Of a stretch of 64,000 nt of DNA, positions 50,013 to 58,976 are shown one piece after another; position 1 is the stretch's first letter, and the number at the start of each line of letters is the position of its first letter. Source of the stretch: Phycisphaeraceae bacterium (GTDB taxonomy: Bacteria; Planctomycetota; Phycisphaerae; Phycisphaerales; UBA1924); NCBI GenBank assembly GCA_015200025.1, contig CP054186.1, positions 1,488,001-1,552,000 on the forward strand, in the 5' to 3' direction. Under the pieces are notes generated by a model. It was not told the origin of the DNA. It did no database searches and worked only from the letters and a program-made list of their open reading frames with translations. The translations under genes were made by a program, and so were the position numbers.

Positions 50013-51626
50013 ATGAGCGACGATCGCACAAGCACCACCCCGGGCGAGGGCGGCGTCCACCGGCTCGAAGCCCAACGTCGCGCCAACCGCGACGCCGTCC
50101 GCGCCCTCGGGCTTGACCCCTACGGCCGACGCACCGACGGCCTCACCCCCATCGCGCACGCCCGCGACCTCTACAACCCCGACGCCGACGCCCTCTTTAC
50201 CCAGAACGCCAAGACGCCCGGCTTCACCGACCCACGCCCCGAGGTCACCATCGCCGGCCGCGTCATGCTCTGCCGCGACAACGGCAAACTCCTCTGGATG
50301 AACCTCCGCGACGCCACCGGCGACCTCCAGGTCGCCGTCAGCCAGAAAGACTGCGACCCCGCGGGCTTCTCCCTCGCCAAACTCACCGACCTCGCCGACG
50401 TCGTCGTCGCCCGCGGCCGCCTCATGAAAACACGCACCGGCGAGATCACCGTCTGGTGCACACACCTCCACCCCGCCGCCAAGTCCCTCGTCCCCCCACC
50501 CGAGAAACACGCCGGCCTCGCCGACGTCGAACTCCGATACCGCCAGCGCTACACCGACCTCTGGGCCAACCCCGAGACCCTCCGCGTCTTCACCCTCCGC
50601 TCCGCCATCGTCGCCGGCATGCGAGACTGGCTCACCCGCCGGGGGTTCCTCGAGGTCGAGACCCCCATGCTCCAGACCCTCGCGGGGGGCGCCGCCGCCA
50701 GGCCCTTCGTCACCCGCATGAACGCCCTGAGCATCGACCTCTTCATGCGCATCGCCCCCGAGCTCTACCTCAAACGCCTCCTCGTCGGCGGCATGCCCAG
50801 GGTCTTCGAGATCAACCGCAACTTCCGCAACGAAGGCCTCGACAAGCAGCACAACCCCGAGTTCACCATGCTCGAGGCCTACGAGGCCTTCGGCGACTGC
50901 GCCTCCGTCATGGACATGACCGAGTCCCTCGTCCGCGCCATGGCCGACCTCGTCGCGCAGCGAACCGGCGCCCCGGGACCGCGACTCCCCTTCGGCGACC
51001 TCACCATCGACTACGCCCCCGCCTTCCGACGCGTCCCCTACGCCGACCTCTTCGAACGCGCCCTGGGATTCCCCATGCACCACACCGGCCGCGCCCGCGA
51101 CGAGGCCACGTCCAGGCGGCTCGCCGCGCCCGCCGACCTCGACCGCATGGACGACGTCCTCGTCGTCAACGAGCTCTTCGAGGCCTACGCCGAGAAGTCC
51201 ATCGACCCCGCCGTCCCCACCTTCATCACCGGCTACCCCGCCGCCATCAGCCCGCTCACCCGCGCCAGCGAATCCGACCCCGCCATCAGCGAGCGCGCCG
51301 ACCTCTTCATCGGCGGCATGGAAATCGCCCCCCACTACACCGAGCTCAACGACCCCGACGTCCAGGAACAGCGCTTCCGCCAGCAGCTCTCTACCGCCGA
51401 CGCCGACAAAGACGCCGAAGAAAACACCTACCGCACCCTCGACGAGGACTTCCTCCGCGCCCTCAAGGTCGGTATGCCGCCCGCCGGCGGCATGGGCCTG
51501 GGCGTCGACCGCCTCACCATGCTCCTCACCGACCAGCGCACCATCCGCGACGTCGTCCTCTTCCCGCTCATGAGGCCACTCTCCCACGAGCAAACCCCCG
51601 CGGGGGACGACGCAGAAACCCACTGA
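50013..51626 (+). CDS. lysS: Lysyl-tRNA synthetase, class II
   Basis: 537 residues from the ATG at 50013. The OB-fold anticodon-binding domain (about 75-190) has VTIAGRVMLCRDNGKLLWMNLRD. The class II catalytic core has FLEVETPMLQTLAGGAAARPF, LYLKRLLVGGMPRVFEINRNFRNEG (motif 2), HNPEFTMLEAYEAF and GMGLGVDRLTMLL (motif 3). It charges tRNA-Lys with lysine in the cytoplasm. Slightly longer than the ~500 average. Upstream in-frame codons belong to the shadow of the Rrf2 gene; a TACCAT hexamer marks the probable promoter. Confidence 0.94.
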   Translation: MSDDRTSTTPGEGGVHRLEAQRRANRDAVRALGLDPYGRRTDGLTPIAHARDLYNPDADALFTQNAKTPGFTDPRPEVTIAGRVMLCRDNGKLLWMNLRDATGDLQVAVSQKDCDPAGFSLAKLTDLADVVVARGRLMKTRTGEITVWCTHLHPAAKSLVPPPEKHAGLADVELRYRQRYTDLWANPETLRVFTLRSAIVAGMRDWLTRRGFLEVETPMLQTLAGGAAARPFVTRMNALSIDLFMRIAPELYLKRLLVGGMPRVFEINRNFRNEGLDKQHNPEFTMLEAYEAFGDCASVMDMTESLVRAMADLVAQRTGAPGPRLPFGDLTIDYAPAFRRVPYADLFERALGFPMHHTGRARDEATSRRLAAPADLDRMDDVLVVNELFEAYAEKSIDPAVPTFITGYPAAISPLTRASESDPAISERADLFIGGMEIAPHYTELNDPDVQEQRFRQQLSTADADKDAEENTYRTLDEDFLRALKVGMPPAGGMGLGVDRLTMLLTDQRTIRDVVLFPLMRPLSHEQTPAGDDAETH

Positions 51627-51641
51627 CCCCGGGGCCCGGCC

Positions 51642-52583
51642 TTACGGCTTCTCGTGCGTCGAGTCGTCCGCCAGCGGCGGCCTCGTCGCCCGGACCGCCT
51701 GCAGCAGCTCCCGCTCGTGCTCCACGTCCAGCGACGCGACCAGCTCCTGCATCGCCGCCAGCACCGCCTCACGCCCCGACGCCGCCTTGACCTTCGCCAC
51801 CTTCGGCGCGAGCCCGCGGCGAGCCTCGTCGCTCAGCTCCACCGACCCCAGGTGCTTCTCAAGGTCCTTCGCCGCGTCGAGCAGCAGCCCCTCGTACGCG
51901 TGCACCGCCTCGTCCACGAAACTGCTCAGGATCGTGTGACGCATCGACGCGCGACGCACCCGGTCCTTCTGCTCGTCCGTCGCGTTCTCCGGAAGCTTCC
52001 ACTCGCTCTCCTGAAGCTCCCGACGCTTCGCCTCGCGGTACGCGTTCGCGATCTTGATGTTGTGCTGCGTCTGCAGACGCGTCAGCACCCCCGTGTCCTG
52101 CATCTCCTTGGGCGCGCTCGTGCTCCCCGCCAACGGCTTGAGCATCCCCAGCAGCTTCGCCACGTCCCCGCGGCGGCTCTGGTCCGCGCCCATCTCCACC
52201 TTGTCCAGGTCCCCACCCAGCACCTCCCGCAGCAGGTCGATGTTGTCCGCCACCGCCTTCTCGAACGAGCGGCGGCGACGCTCCATGTACGGGTTGATCT
52301 TGTTCCACTGGTCCGCCGCCACCATCTGGTTCTTCCGGATCGACGCGAACCACACCGGCTCGCTCAGCGTCACCAGCTTCCCCTGCGCGTCGCGGTCCCA
52401 CGCCGGGACCGGGACCTGCGGCTCCGCCGACGGGGGCGGGGGCGGGGGCGGGGGGGGTGTCCACACCGGCGTCGGCGCGGGCGCGGGCGTCGGGGGCGGC
52501 GCGATCTGGGCCGACACGTTCACCCCGAACGCGCCCACCACCACCAGCCCAGCCCACACACAACCCTTCACGCTCCGGCTCAT
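51642..52583 (-). CDS. Exported helical protein with Pro-rich linker, unknown function
   Basis: 313 residues from the ATG at 52583 with GGGAGG about 7 bases upstream. Signal peptide at 1-25 (WAGLVVVGAFGVNVSA). Residues ~28-55 are a Pro/Ala tract including nine consecutive Pro. The remaining ~250 residues are charged and mostly helical: YMERRRRSFEKAVADNIDLL, then NAYREAKRRELQESEWKLPE and MQELVASLDVEHERELL. No family recognised. Convergent with lysS (15-base gap). A second exported helical protein follows upstream on the same strand, so the two may be related in role. Confidence 0.65.
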   Translation of the reverse strand: MSRSVKGCVWAGLVVVGAFGVNVSAQIAPPPTPAPAPTPVWTPPPPPPPPPSAEPQVPVPAWDRDAQGKLVTLSEPVWFASIRKNQMVAADQWNKINPYMERRRRSFEKAVADNIDLLREVLGGDLDKVEMGADQSRRGDVAKLLGMLKPLAGSTSAPKEMQDTGVLTRLQTQHNIKIANAYREAKRRELQESEWKLPENATDEQKDRVRRASMRHTILSSFVDEAVHAYEGLLLDAAKDLEKHLGSVELSDEARRGLAPKVAKVKAASGREAVLAAMQELVASLDVEHERELLQAVRATRPPLADDSTHEKP

Positions 52584-52715
52584 AACCAAACCTCCCGATT
52601 CAACGTCCCTGATCCAACGTCCTCGACTCCCGGCCACCAACCGGCCACAACCACCCCGGGCCTCCATCGGCCCGAAAGGATAGCGCCTCCTCCCCCAACC
52701 CTCAGAAGTAGGGCT

Positions 52716-53624
52716 TTAGTCGGGCTTCGACATCATCGGCCCGGGCCCGACCGGCCCGGACATGGAGTCTCCATCCCCCCCCGGAGGGTTCACCGGCGAC
52801 CTCTCCAACACCCACCGCAACGCCCGGGCCTGCTCCTCCCTCGAGAGTTCCCGGAACACCCGCAACGCCAGATCCCGACGCTGCGCCGCCGTCGCCTGGC
52901 CCCCGTACCGCTCCGCGAACTCCGCGATCATCCGGCGCACCTTGCCCTCCCGCTCGGGATCCAGGCCGAGTGACCCCAGCGCCTCCTCGAGCAGCCGAGC
53001 CCTCGCGGCGATCAGCCGCTCGAGCGACCGGCGCAGCTCGTTCGCCAGGATCGACCCGAGTTCCCTCGCCCGCGCCGCCGACCTCGTGATCGTCTCGTTC
53101 CGCTGCTTCGCCCCGTGAACCATGTCCTCGAGCACCACGTCCCAGTACCCCTCGATCAGCGCGTGATACCGCCGCGCTTGATCATCCGGCAGCGCCGACG
53201 CCACCTCGTCCCGCAGCGGCCCCCTTGCCTCCAGTTCCTTCAGGAGCCCGCGGAACTCATCCAGCAGGCGGGACCGATCCCGTTGCCCCGCCGCCTGGAA
53301 CGCCAGCAGCCGGTCGGAATGCTCCGACACCACGCGGTCCAGGATCGAACGCCTCGCCTCCACGATCCCCATCACCCGCGACCGCGTCGCCGTGTCCAGG
53401 TTCAACAGGTCGATCGCCGCCTCTTCGGGCGGAACCTCCGTCCGCCTCACCCGCCCCGAAAAATCCCGCCGGATCAACGACCGGTCCGACGCCGACTCGA
53501 CCACCCGTGGGCCCCCGAGCGCCGGCGTCTCCCCCGCGGGCTCCTCCCCGGGAGGTTCGACCGACCACCCCGCGGCCACCACGCACCATGCGCCAACGGT
53601 CACCCCGATGATCAGCAGCACCAT
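52716..53624 (-). CDS. Exported or anchored helical protein, unknown function
   Basis: 302 residues from the ATG at 53624, which has GGGAG 7 bases upstream; a GTG 21 bases earlier is an alternative. The N-terminal helix (MVLLIIGVTVGAWCVVAAGW) is a signal peptide or membrane anchor. The rest is long amphipathic helix rich in Arg/Glu/Leu (VMGIVEARRSILDRVVSEHSDRLLAFQA, later LANELRRSLERLIAARARLLEEAL). The C-terminus is Gly/Pro/Met-rich. I recognise no family; periplasmic chaperone-like or coiled-coil scaffold are possibilities. Divergent from pyrE. Confidence 0.65.
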   Translation of the reverse strand: MVLLIIGVTVGAWCVVAAGWSVEPPGEEPAGETPALGGPRVVESASDRSLIRRDFSGRVRRTEVPPEEAAIDLLNLDTATRSRVMGIVEARRSILDRVVSEHSDRLLAFQAAGQRDRSRLLDEFRGLLKELEARGPLRDEVASALPDDQARRYHALIEGYWDVVLEDMVHGAKQRNETITRSAARARELGSILANELRRSLERLIAARARLLEEALGSLGLDPEREGKVRRMIAEFAERYGGQATAAQRRDLALRVFRELSREEQARALRWVLERSPVNPPGGDGDSMSGPVGPGPMMSKPD

Positions 53625-53655
53625 GCGCACGCTCCCGCTCGACACGCCCGCCGAC

Positions 53656-53661
53656 TACCCT
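53656..53661 (+). promoter_or_regulatory. -10-like hexamer before pyrE
   Basis: TACCCT ends 8 bases before the pyrE ATG and no ribosome site is present. Leaderless pattern. Confidence 0.35.
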
Positions 53662-53669
53662 GACGCGTC

Positions 53670-54239
53670 ATGACCCAGCATACCGCCCACCCCACCACGC
53701 CGGACCCCGATCTCGCGCACCAGATCGCGAAGGTCGCCCTCCTCCGCGGCACGTTTACGCTCCGTTCGGGCAAAACAAGCTCCTACTACCTCGACAAATA
53801 CCACTTCTCCACTCGCCCCGAACTCCTCGCCCAACTCGCGCCCCTCTTCGCTCAACGCGTCAGCGCGATGGCCTCCGCCGCCGGCAAAGCCGTCCGCAGA
53901 CTCGCCGGCGCCGAACTCGGCGGCATCCCCCTCGTCACCGCCGCCAGCCTCGCCACCGGCCTCCCCTGCGTCTTCGTCCGCAACGCCAAAAAGGACTACG
54001 GCACCGCCAAGCAGCTCGAAGGGAAGGTCGAGCCCGCCGACACCGTCATCCTCCTCGAGGACGTCGCCACCACCGGCGGACAGGCCCTCGAGGCCGTTGC
54101 CGTCCTCCGAAACGCCGGCGCCGACGTTCTCGGCGTCATCGCCACCATCGACCGCCTCGAAGGCGCCCGCGACAACATCCAACGCCAAGGCCTCGCCTTC
54201 GACGCCCTCTTCACCGTCAAAGACCTCGGCGTCGCCTGA
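53670..54239 (+). CDS. pyrE: Orotate phosphoribosyltransferase
   Basis: 189 residues. FTLRSGKTSSYYLDKY (29-44) is the orotate-binding start. RRLAGAELGGIPLVTAASLATGLPCVFVRNAKKDYGTAKQLEG follows with the catalytic loop Lys residues. The PRPP-binding motif is VILLEDVATTGGQALEA (~126-142). The enzyme joins orotate to PRPP to form OMP in pyrimidine synthesis. Monocistronic and convergent with the GNAT gene (8-base gap). Confidence 0.93.
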   Translation: MTQHTAHPTTPDPDLAHQIAKVALLRGTFTLRSGKTSSYYLDKYHFSTRPELLAQLAPLFAQRVSAMASAAGKAVRRLAGAELGGIPLVTAASLATGLPCVFVRNAKKDYGTAKQLEGKVEPADTVILLEDVATTGGQALEAVAVLRNAGADVLGVIATIDRLEGARDNIQRQGLAFDALFTVKDLGVA

Positions 54240-54247
54240 GCCCCGCC

Positions 54248-54802
54248 CTACGGCTTCACACGCAGGTACATATCAAGGTTCGTGTGCGTCGTCCCGTCCT
54301 CGTGCCTCAGCGCCCCGGGCAACCGGCCGTACACCACAAACCCCAGCGACCCGTACAGCCTCACCGCCGGCTCGTTCTCCTCGTACACCCCGAGCGTTAC
54401 CATCTCGAGCACCGGGTGCGCCCTCGCCCACCCCACCGCCGTCTCAAGGATCGCCCGCCCGATCCCGCGCCCGCGCCACCCCGCCGCCACGCCCATCCCC
54501 AGCAACGCCTGGTGCCCGATCTTCTTCCGCTTCCCGGCGGCCAGGTGCAGCGACGCCACGATCTCCCCACTGACCAACGCATCCATGAACACCGTCCCCG
54601 GGTCGTCGAGCGCACCCGCGATAAATGCCCGCTCCTCGTCCTCCGTCATCGTGAACTCCCCGAGCGTCGTCAGCGTGTACGCCGACGTCGCGAAAAGTTC
54701 ACGCGCAAACCGCAGCTGCGCCGCCGCGTCTCCAGGCTCCACCGACCGGATCACCACCCCGACCCCGCGGACGTTCAGCGCAATGGGCGAGAGTCGGGCC
54801 AT
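54248..54802 (-). CDS. GNAT-family N-acetyltransferase
   Basis: 184 residues from the ATG at 54802; a GTG seven codons upstream is an alternative and neither has a ribosome site. The GNAT fold is clear: VVIRSVEPGDAAAQLRFARELF at the start, MGVAAGWRGRGIGRAILETAVGWARAHP (acetyl-CoA loop R-G-x-G-I-G at ~121-126) and VTLGVYEENEPAVRLYGSLGFVVYGR. It moves an acetyl group from acetyl-CoA to an amine, with unknown substrate (small molecule or protein N-terminus). Confidence 0.85.
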   Translation of the reverse strand: MARLSPIALNVRGVGVVIRSVEPGDAAAQLRFARELFATSAYTLTTLGEFTMTEDEERAFIAGALDDPGTVFMDALVSGEIVASLHLAAGKRKKIGHQALLGMGVAAGWRGRGIGRAILETAVGWARAHPVLEMVTLGVYEENEPAVRLYGSLGFVVYGRLPGALRHEDGTTHTNLDMYLRVKP

Positions 54803-54918
54803 GGAGTTCGCATCACGGCGCACACGACGCCGAAGACAGGGACATCGAACATGCCGAACACGAAACGGAAAGGACGGGAATCGCGGCGGGAATGGGGGAA
54901 CGTTGGGGGAGTGGGGGT

Positions 54919-56952
54919 TTAGCGGGCGATGGTCCGCGTGAGGAACGCCGCCGCGCGAGCGTTGAAGACGATCCGGTTCTCGAGTTTCGCGAACCCGTGC
55001 CCCTCATCGGGGAAGTACACCTGCTCGGGGTCGTACCCGCGCTTCATCAGCTCCGCCGCCAGTTGGATCGCCTCGAACAGCGGCACCCGCGGGTCGTTGG
55101 CCCCGTGCGCGATCAGCATCGGCACCCGGATGTGATCGATCTTCTCCAGCGGGCTCACCGACAGCAGGAACTCCGGGTCCGTCAGCGGCCCGTACTCCGC
55201 CTCCCGCAGCTTCCGCCGGTACCCGCTCGTCTTCTCCAGGAACGTCTTGAGGTTCACGATCCCCACGATGTTCACCCCCGCACCGAAGTACGGCCGGCGC
55301 CCCGTCCGGTCCGCCTCCATCGAGTCCTCTACCAGGCACGCCACGCTCATGTACCCCCCGTACGACCCGCCGAACGTCGCGATCCGTCCCGGCTCGGCGT
55401 ACCCCTTCTCCACCAGGTACCGCGCCGCCGCCACGCCGTCCCGCACGCTGTCCCACCGGTTCTTGTAGTCGTCCTTCATGTGGAACGCCCGCCCGTACCC
55501 CGTGCTCCCACGCACGTTCGGCAGGATGATCCCGAACCCGCGCGTCAGCAGGTACTGGTTCGCCGCCGAGAACACCGGGCGGTGCTGGCCCTCGGGGCCA
55601 CCGTGATACAGGCAGATGAACGGGATCGGGCGGGGCCTCGACCGGTCGTACCCCGGCGGGAAGAACACGAACGCCGGGATCTCCAGCCCGTCGAAGCTCC
55701 GGTACGTCACCAGGTCCGGCAGCGGGAACCGCGACAGATCAACGCCCTGCGTCTCCGCGAACGTCAGCGGCACCACCGACGCCCCCGACGCGTCGCCCCG
55801 CGGCGGGACCGACGCCGCGAACGCCAGCCCCGGCGTCCTCGCGTTGTTCATCGACCACGTCAGCGTGTTCCCCCGAACCCCCGTGATCGACGCCACCCCC
55901 TCTTCCATCGCCGGCAACGCCACCGCCTCGAACGACGGCAACCGGTACAGCGTCGGCACCCCGAACCCGCCCCGGTTCGACGCCACCGCCAGCAGCGTCC
56001 GCTCCGCGTTCATCCCCGCGCCGTCCAGCTCGTGCGCCCCGAGCGACGGGATCGGCGTCGTGATCTCCCCCGTCGAGAGGTCCTTCATGTACAGCCGCGC
56101 CGACCCGTCCACGTGATCCGAGATCAACATCACCCGCCGGAAGTCCGGCATGTACCCCACCACGCGGTTCGACGCCGTCGCCTGATCCCCCAGGATCGTC
56201 AGGTCCTTCAACGAGCCCGTCCCCGTGTCCAGCTCATACACCCGCGAATCGGAGATCGAGTTGTACTTCGACACCAAGACCCGAGACCCGCCGGGCGCCG
56301 AATCGTCCGCCGACCACGACCCCTCGTTCGCCAGCACACGCGTCACCGACCCCGACGCGAGGTCGTACCGGTACAGGTAAAAATCGTTCGGGCTGTCCTG
56401 GTTCCCGCTGAAGAAGAACCCCGACGAATCATCCAGCCACGCGTTGATCGAGTACTGCACCCCGGGCTTGTCCGTCAGCTCCCTGACCGCGTCGGTCCGC
56501 GTGTCCAGCAGCGCCAGCTGGAAGTTCTCGTTCCCGCCCACCGCGTGCGTGATGATCCCCCACCGACCGTCCGGGCTCAGCGAAAAACCCGACGCCCCGT
56601 CCTTGTAGTTCGTCAGCCTCGTGTACGCCGCCCGCCCAGGTCGGTAATCCGGCGACGGCGCGTCCTTCGACATCGCCGGCGGCGTCACCTTGTACACCTG
56701 GAACACCCCGTCCGGCCAGTCCCTCACGTACAGCGTCCCGTCCGGCGCCAACGCCGCTCCCGACGGCGTCCGGATCCGCAAAAACCGCTCCAACTCCGCC
56801 GACGACCCCGGGCCCAACGCCCGCGCCCCGGGTTCCACCCCAACCGCCGCCGCCGACGAACTCTTCGACGCCGATTCGCACCCCGCGCCCGCCCACACGA
56901 CCCCCGCCGCCACCATCACGGAAAGCCCGCAACGTCCGATCCTCGTGCGCAT
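54919..56952 (-). CDS. S9-family prolyl oligopeptidase-like peptidase, probable lipoprotein
   Basis: 677 residues with GGAGG and a TATAAC hexamer upstream of the ATG. The signal sequence ends in a lipobox-like AGAGC (Cys ~25), so the protein is probably lipid anchored. Residues ~55-420 form a seven-bladed beta propeller of the S9 type (YTRLTNYKDGASGFSLSPDGRW, FSGNQDSPNDFYLYRYDLASG). The alpha/beta-hydrolase domain has ICLYHGGPEGQ, Ser530 in FGGSYGGYM, Asp620 in HGANDPRVP and His652 in DEGHGF. These enzymes cleave short peptides or release N-terminal dipeptides in the envelope. Substrate unknown. Confidence 0.9.
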   Translation of the reverse strand: MRTRIGRCGLSVMVAAGVVWAGAGCESASKSSSAAAVGVEPGARALGPGSSAELERFLRIRTPSGAALAPDGTLYVRDWPDGVFQVYKVTPPAMSKDAPSPDYRPGRAAYTRLTNYKDGASGFSLSPDGRWGIITHAVGGNENFQLALLDTRTDAVRELTDKPGVQYSINAWLDDSSGFFFSGNQDSPNDFYLYRYDLASGSVTRVLANEGSWSADDSAPGGSRVLVSKYNSISDSRVYELDTGTGSLKDLTILGDQATASNRVVGYMPDFRRVMLISDHVDGSARLYMKDLSTGEITTPIPSLGAHELDGAGMNAERTLLAVASNRGGFGVPTLYRLPSFEAVALPAMEEGVASITGVRGNTLTWSMNNARTPGLAFAASVPPRGDASGASVVPLTFAETQGVDLSRFPLPDLVTYRSFDGLEIPAFVFFPPGYDRSRPRPIPFICLYHGGPEGQHRPVFSAANQYLLTRGFGIILPNVRGSTGYGRAFHMKDDYKNRWDSVRDGVAAARYLVEKGYAEPGRIATFGGSYGGYMSVACLVEDSMEADRTGRRPYFGAGVNIVGIVNLKTFLEKTSGYRRKLREAEYGPLTDPEFLLSVSPLEKIDHIRVPMLIAHGANDPRVPLFEAIQLAAELMKRGYDPEQVYFPDEGHGFAKLENRIVFNARAAAFLTRTIAR

Positions 56953-57037
56953 TCGACAACCTCCGTGACCGGGCCGACCGGGCCCGCACGCCGTTATACC
57001 ACCCCGGGCCGACCCTCGTTGCCCGCGGCCCGGCCCG

Positions 57038-57289
57038 TCAGAAAAACAACCCCCCCACCACCAGCCCCACCACCAGCAGCCCCACCAGCACCACCACGTA
57101 CACCGGCGGCCCCTTCGCCTCCTTCACGTGCGGCATCACGTGCCCGCACGAATGGCAGAACTCCGCCTCGTCGTACAGGTGCGTCCCGCACTCCGGGCAC
57201 GGCAGCGTGTCGCCCCCGAACCGCGCCACATCCTCCGCCGACGGGCATTCATCCGGCCTGGTCGATCCTCGTCCCATGCAGCATCTCAC
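57038..57289 (-). CDS. Small zinc-ribbon membrane protein
   Basis: 83 residues from the GTG at 57289, preceded by TATGAT 8 bases upstream (leaderless type); an ATG at 57277 would shorten it by four. A zinc ribbon with two CxxC pairs (CPECGTHLYDEAEFCHSCGH) occupies 31-50. One C-terminal membrane helix (about 64-82, VYVVVLVGLLVVGLVVGGL) anchors it, with the ribbon probably cytoplasmic. Function unknown; such small ribbon-anchor proteins are common in planctomycetes. Divergent from the GT2 gene. Confidence 0.7.
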   Translation of the reverse strand: MRCCMGRGSTRPDECPSAEDVARFGGDTLPCPECGTHLYDEAEFCHSCGHVMPHVKEAKGPPVYVVVLVGLLVVGLVVGGLFF

Positions 57290-57297
57290 GACACCCC

Positions 57298-57348
57298 ATC
57301 ATAAGCCCGCGATCCCCCCCACGCCCCGCACCCGCGCCGAGGTACGAT
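57298..57348. promoter_or_regulatory. Divergent leaderless-type promoters
   Basis: TATGAT on the minus strand (57303 to 57298) ends 8 bases before the zinc-ribbon GTG. TACGAT on the plus strand (57343-57348) ends 8 bases before the GT2 ATG. Neither gene has a clear ribosome site. Confidence 0.45.
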
Positions 57349-57356
57349 GCCCGCGG

Positions 57357-58178
57357 ATGAAAGGCTTATCGGTCGCCATCGTCTGCAAAAACAACGCCCA
57401 CACCATCGCCCGCGTCCTCGACGCCTGCCGGCCCCTGATCGAGCACGGCGGTGAGATCGTCGCCCTCGATTCGGGTTCCACCGACACCACCCTCGACCTC
57501 CTCGCCGACCACCACGCCCGCGTCATCGCCACCCCCTGGCTCGGCCACGTCGCCACCAAGCAGAAAGCCCTCGACGCCGCCCAACGGGAGTGGGTCCTCT
57601 GCCTCGACAGCGACGAGCCCCCCGACACCGACCTCCAGCGCGCCATCCTCGACGCCCTCGACCGCGACGACCCCCGCGTCGGGGGCTACCGCGTCAACCG
57701 CAAGGTCTGGTACCGCGGCCGATACCTCCAGCACGCCTGGCAACCCGAGCCCCGCCTCCGACTGGTCCGTAAGGGCAAGGCCCGCTGGGCCGGCGACGAC
57801 CCCCACGACCGCCTCGAACTCACCGACCCGGCCCTCCGCGTCGACGACCTCCCGGGCACCCTCCGCCACGAGTCCTTCGCCACCTTCGCCGAGCACCTCG
57901 CCAAGCAGGCCGCTCACGCCCGCGTCGGCGCCCAGAGCATGCACAGCGCCGGCCGACGCACCAACGCCTGGCGACTCACCACCTCGCCCATCGGCGCCTT
58001 TCTGAAGCAGATCGTCGCCAAGGGCGCCTGGCGCGACGGGTACGCCGGGTGGCTCGCCGCCGGGTCCACCGCCGCTGGCACCCTCATGAAACACATGATC
58101 CTCCTCGAACTCCAGAACGCACCACCCTCCCCCGGACGCCCCCCCGATCCACCCCCACCCGCGGAGTCGCACCCGTGA
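57357..58178 (+). CDS. Glycosyltransferase family 2 protein
   Basis: 273 residues from the ATG at 57357. The GT-A start is LSVAIVCKNNAHTIARVLDACRPL, with EIVALDSGSTDTTLDLL (nucleotide-sugar binding) and the D-x-D-like CLDSDEPPD. The layout resembles LPS-core beta-glucosyltransferases of the WaaE type. A C-terminal helical part (LTTSPIGAFLKQIVAKGAWRDGYAGWLAAGSTAAGTLMKHMILLEL) is probably membrane associated, and the tail is Pro-rich. It adds a sugar to LPS core or another envelope glycan in the cytoplasm. Its stop overlaps the plsY start (GTGA). Confidence 0.85.
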   Translation: MKGLSVAIVCKNNAHTIARVLDACRPLIEHGGEIVALDSGSTDTTLDLLADHHARVIATPWLGHVATKQKALDAAQREWVLCLDSDEPPDTDLQRAILDALDRDDPRVGGYRVNRKVWYRGRYLQHAWQPEPRLRLVRKGKARWAGDDPHDRLELTDPALRVDDLPGTLRHESFATFAEHLAKQAAHARVGAQSMHSAGRRTNAWRLTTSPIGAFLKQIVAKGAWRDGYAGWLAAGSTAAGTLMKHMILLELQNAPPSPGRPPDPPPPAESHP

Positions 58179-58873
58179 CCTTCTGGCTCCTCATGACGCT
58201 CGCGGGGTTCCTCGCCGGCTCCTTCCCCACCGGGTACCTCATCGCCAAGTCCCGCGGGATCGACATCCGCACCGTCGGCTCGGGCAACATCGGCGCCACC
58301 AACGTCGGGCGCATCCTCGGCCCCAAGGCCTGGCTCCTCTGCTTCGCCATCGACCTCGCCAAAGGCCTCCTCCCCACCCTCGCCGCGGGGATCGCCGGGG
58401 GAACCGCCGGCCGGCTCTTCATGCCGCCCATCGACGCCTGGGGCTGGCTCCTCGCCATGCTCGGGCCCATCCTCGGGCACATGTTCTGCCCCTGGCTCGG
58501 GTTCAAGGGCGGCAAGGGCGTCGCCACCGGGCTCGGCAGCCTCATGGGCGTCTTCCCCGCCCTCACCCTGCCCGCCGCCGCCGCCTTCGCCGTCTTCATC
58601 GCCGCCCTCGCCGCGTGGCGCTACGTCAGCCTCGCCGCCATGCTCGCCGCCGCCTCCCTCCCGTTCTCGGTCTGGGCCTTCTTCGCCTTCTGCGATGCAC
58701 AGCATTGGTTCCCCGCCGGGCGATCCGACGACGCCGCGGGCCCCACGCCCTTCATCGCCCTCACCGCCCTCGTCGCCGCCCTCGTCATCCTCCGCCACCG
58801 CGCCAACATCGCACGCCTCCTCGCCGGCTCCGAGCCCAGGCTCGGCGTCGCGCGGGCCCGCCGCGACCCCTAG
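58175..58873 (+). CDS. plsY: Glycerol-3-phosphate acyltransferase PlsY
   Basis: 232 residues from a GTG overlapping the upstream TGA, with GGAG about 9 bases before it. The longer frame runs through the GT2 gene and is not real. Motifs: GSFPTGYLIAKSRGIDIRTVGSGNIGATNVGR (motif 1), GHMFCPWLGFKGGKGVATGLG (motif 2) and a late ILRHRANIARLLAGSE. Five to six membrane helices. PlsY uses acyl-phosphate to acylate glycerol-3-phosphate, the first step of membrane phospholipid synthesis. A ~20-residue insert (FCDAQHWFPAGRSDDAAG) lies before the last helix. Confidence 0.93.
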   Translation: MTFWLLMTLAGFLAGSFPTGYLIAKSRGIDIRTVGSGNIGATNVGRILGPKAWLLCFAIDLAKGLLPTLAAGIAGGTAGRLFMPPIDAWGWLLAMLGPILGHMFCPWLGFKGGKGVATGLGSLMGVFPALTLPAAAAFAVFIAALAAWRYVSLAAMLAAASLPFSVWAFFAFCDAQHWFPAGRSDDAAGPTPFIALTALVAALVILRHRANIARLLAGSEPRLGVARARRDP

Positions 58874-58976
58874 CCCATCCCCCGCCTCACCCCGACCGTC
58901 CGACACCCCGGCGGGCCCTATCATCCAACGCGTAACGCACCGCCCGCCGTCGGGCGGCCACAACACACGGAACACC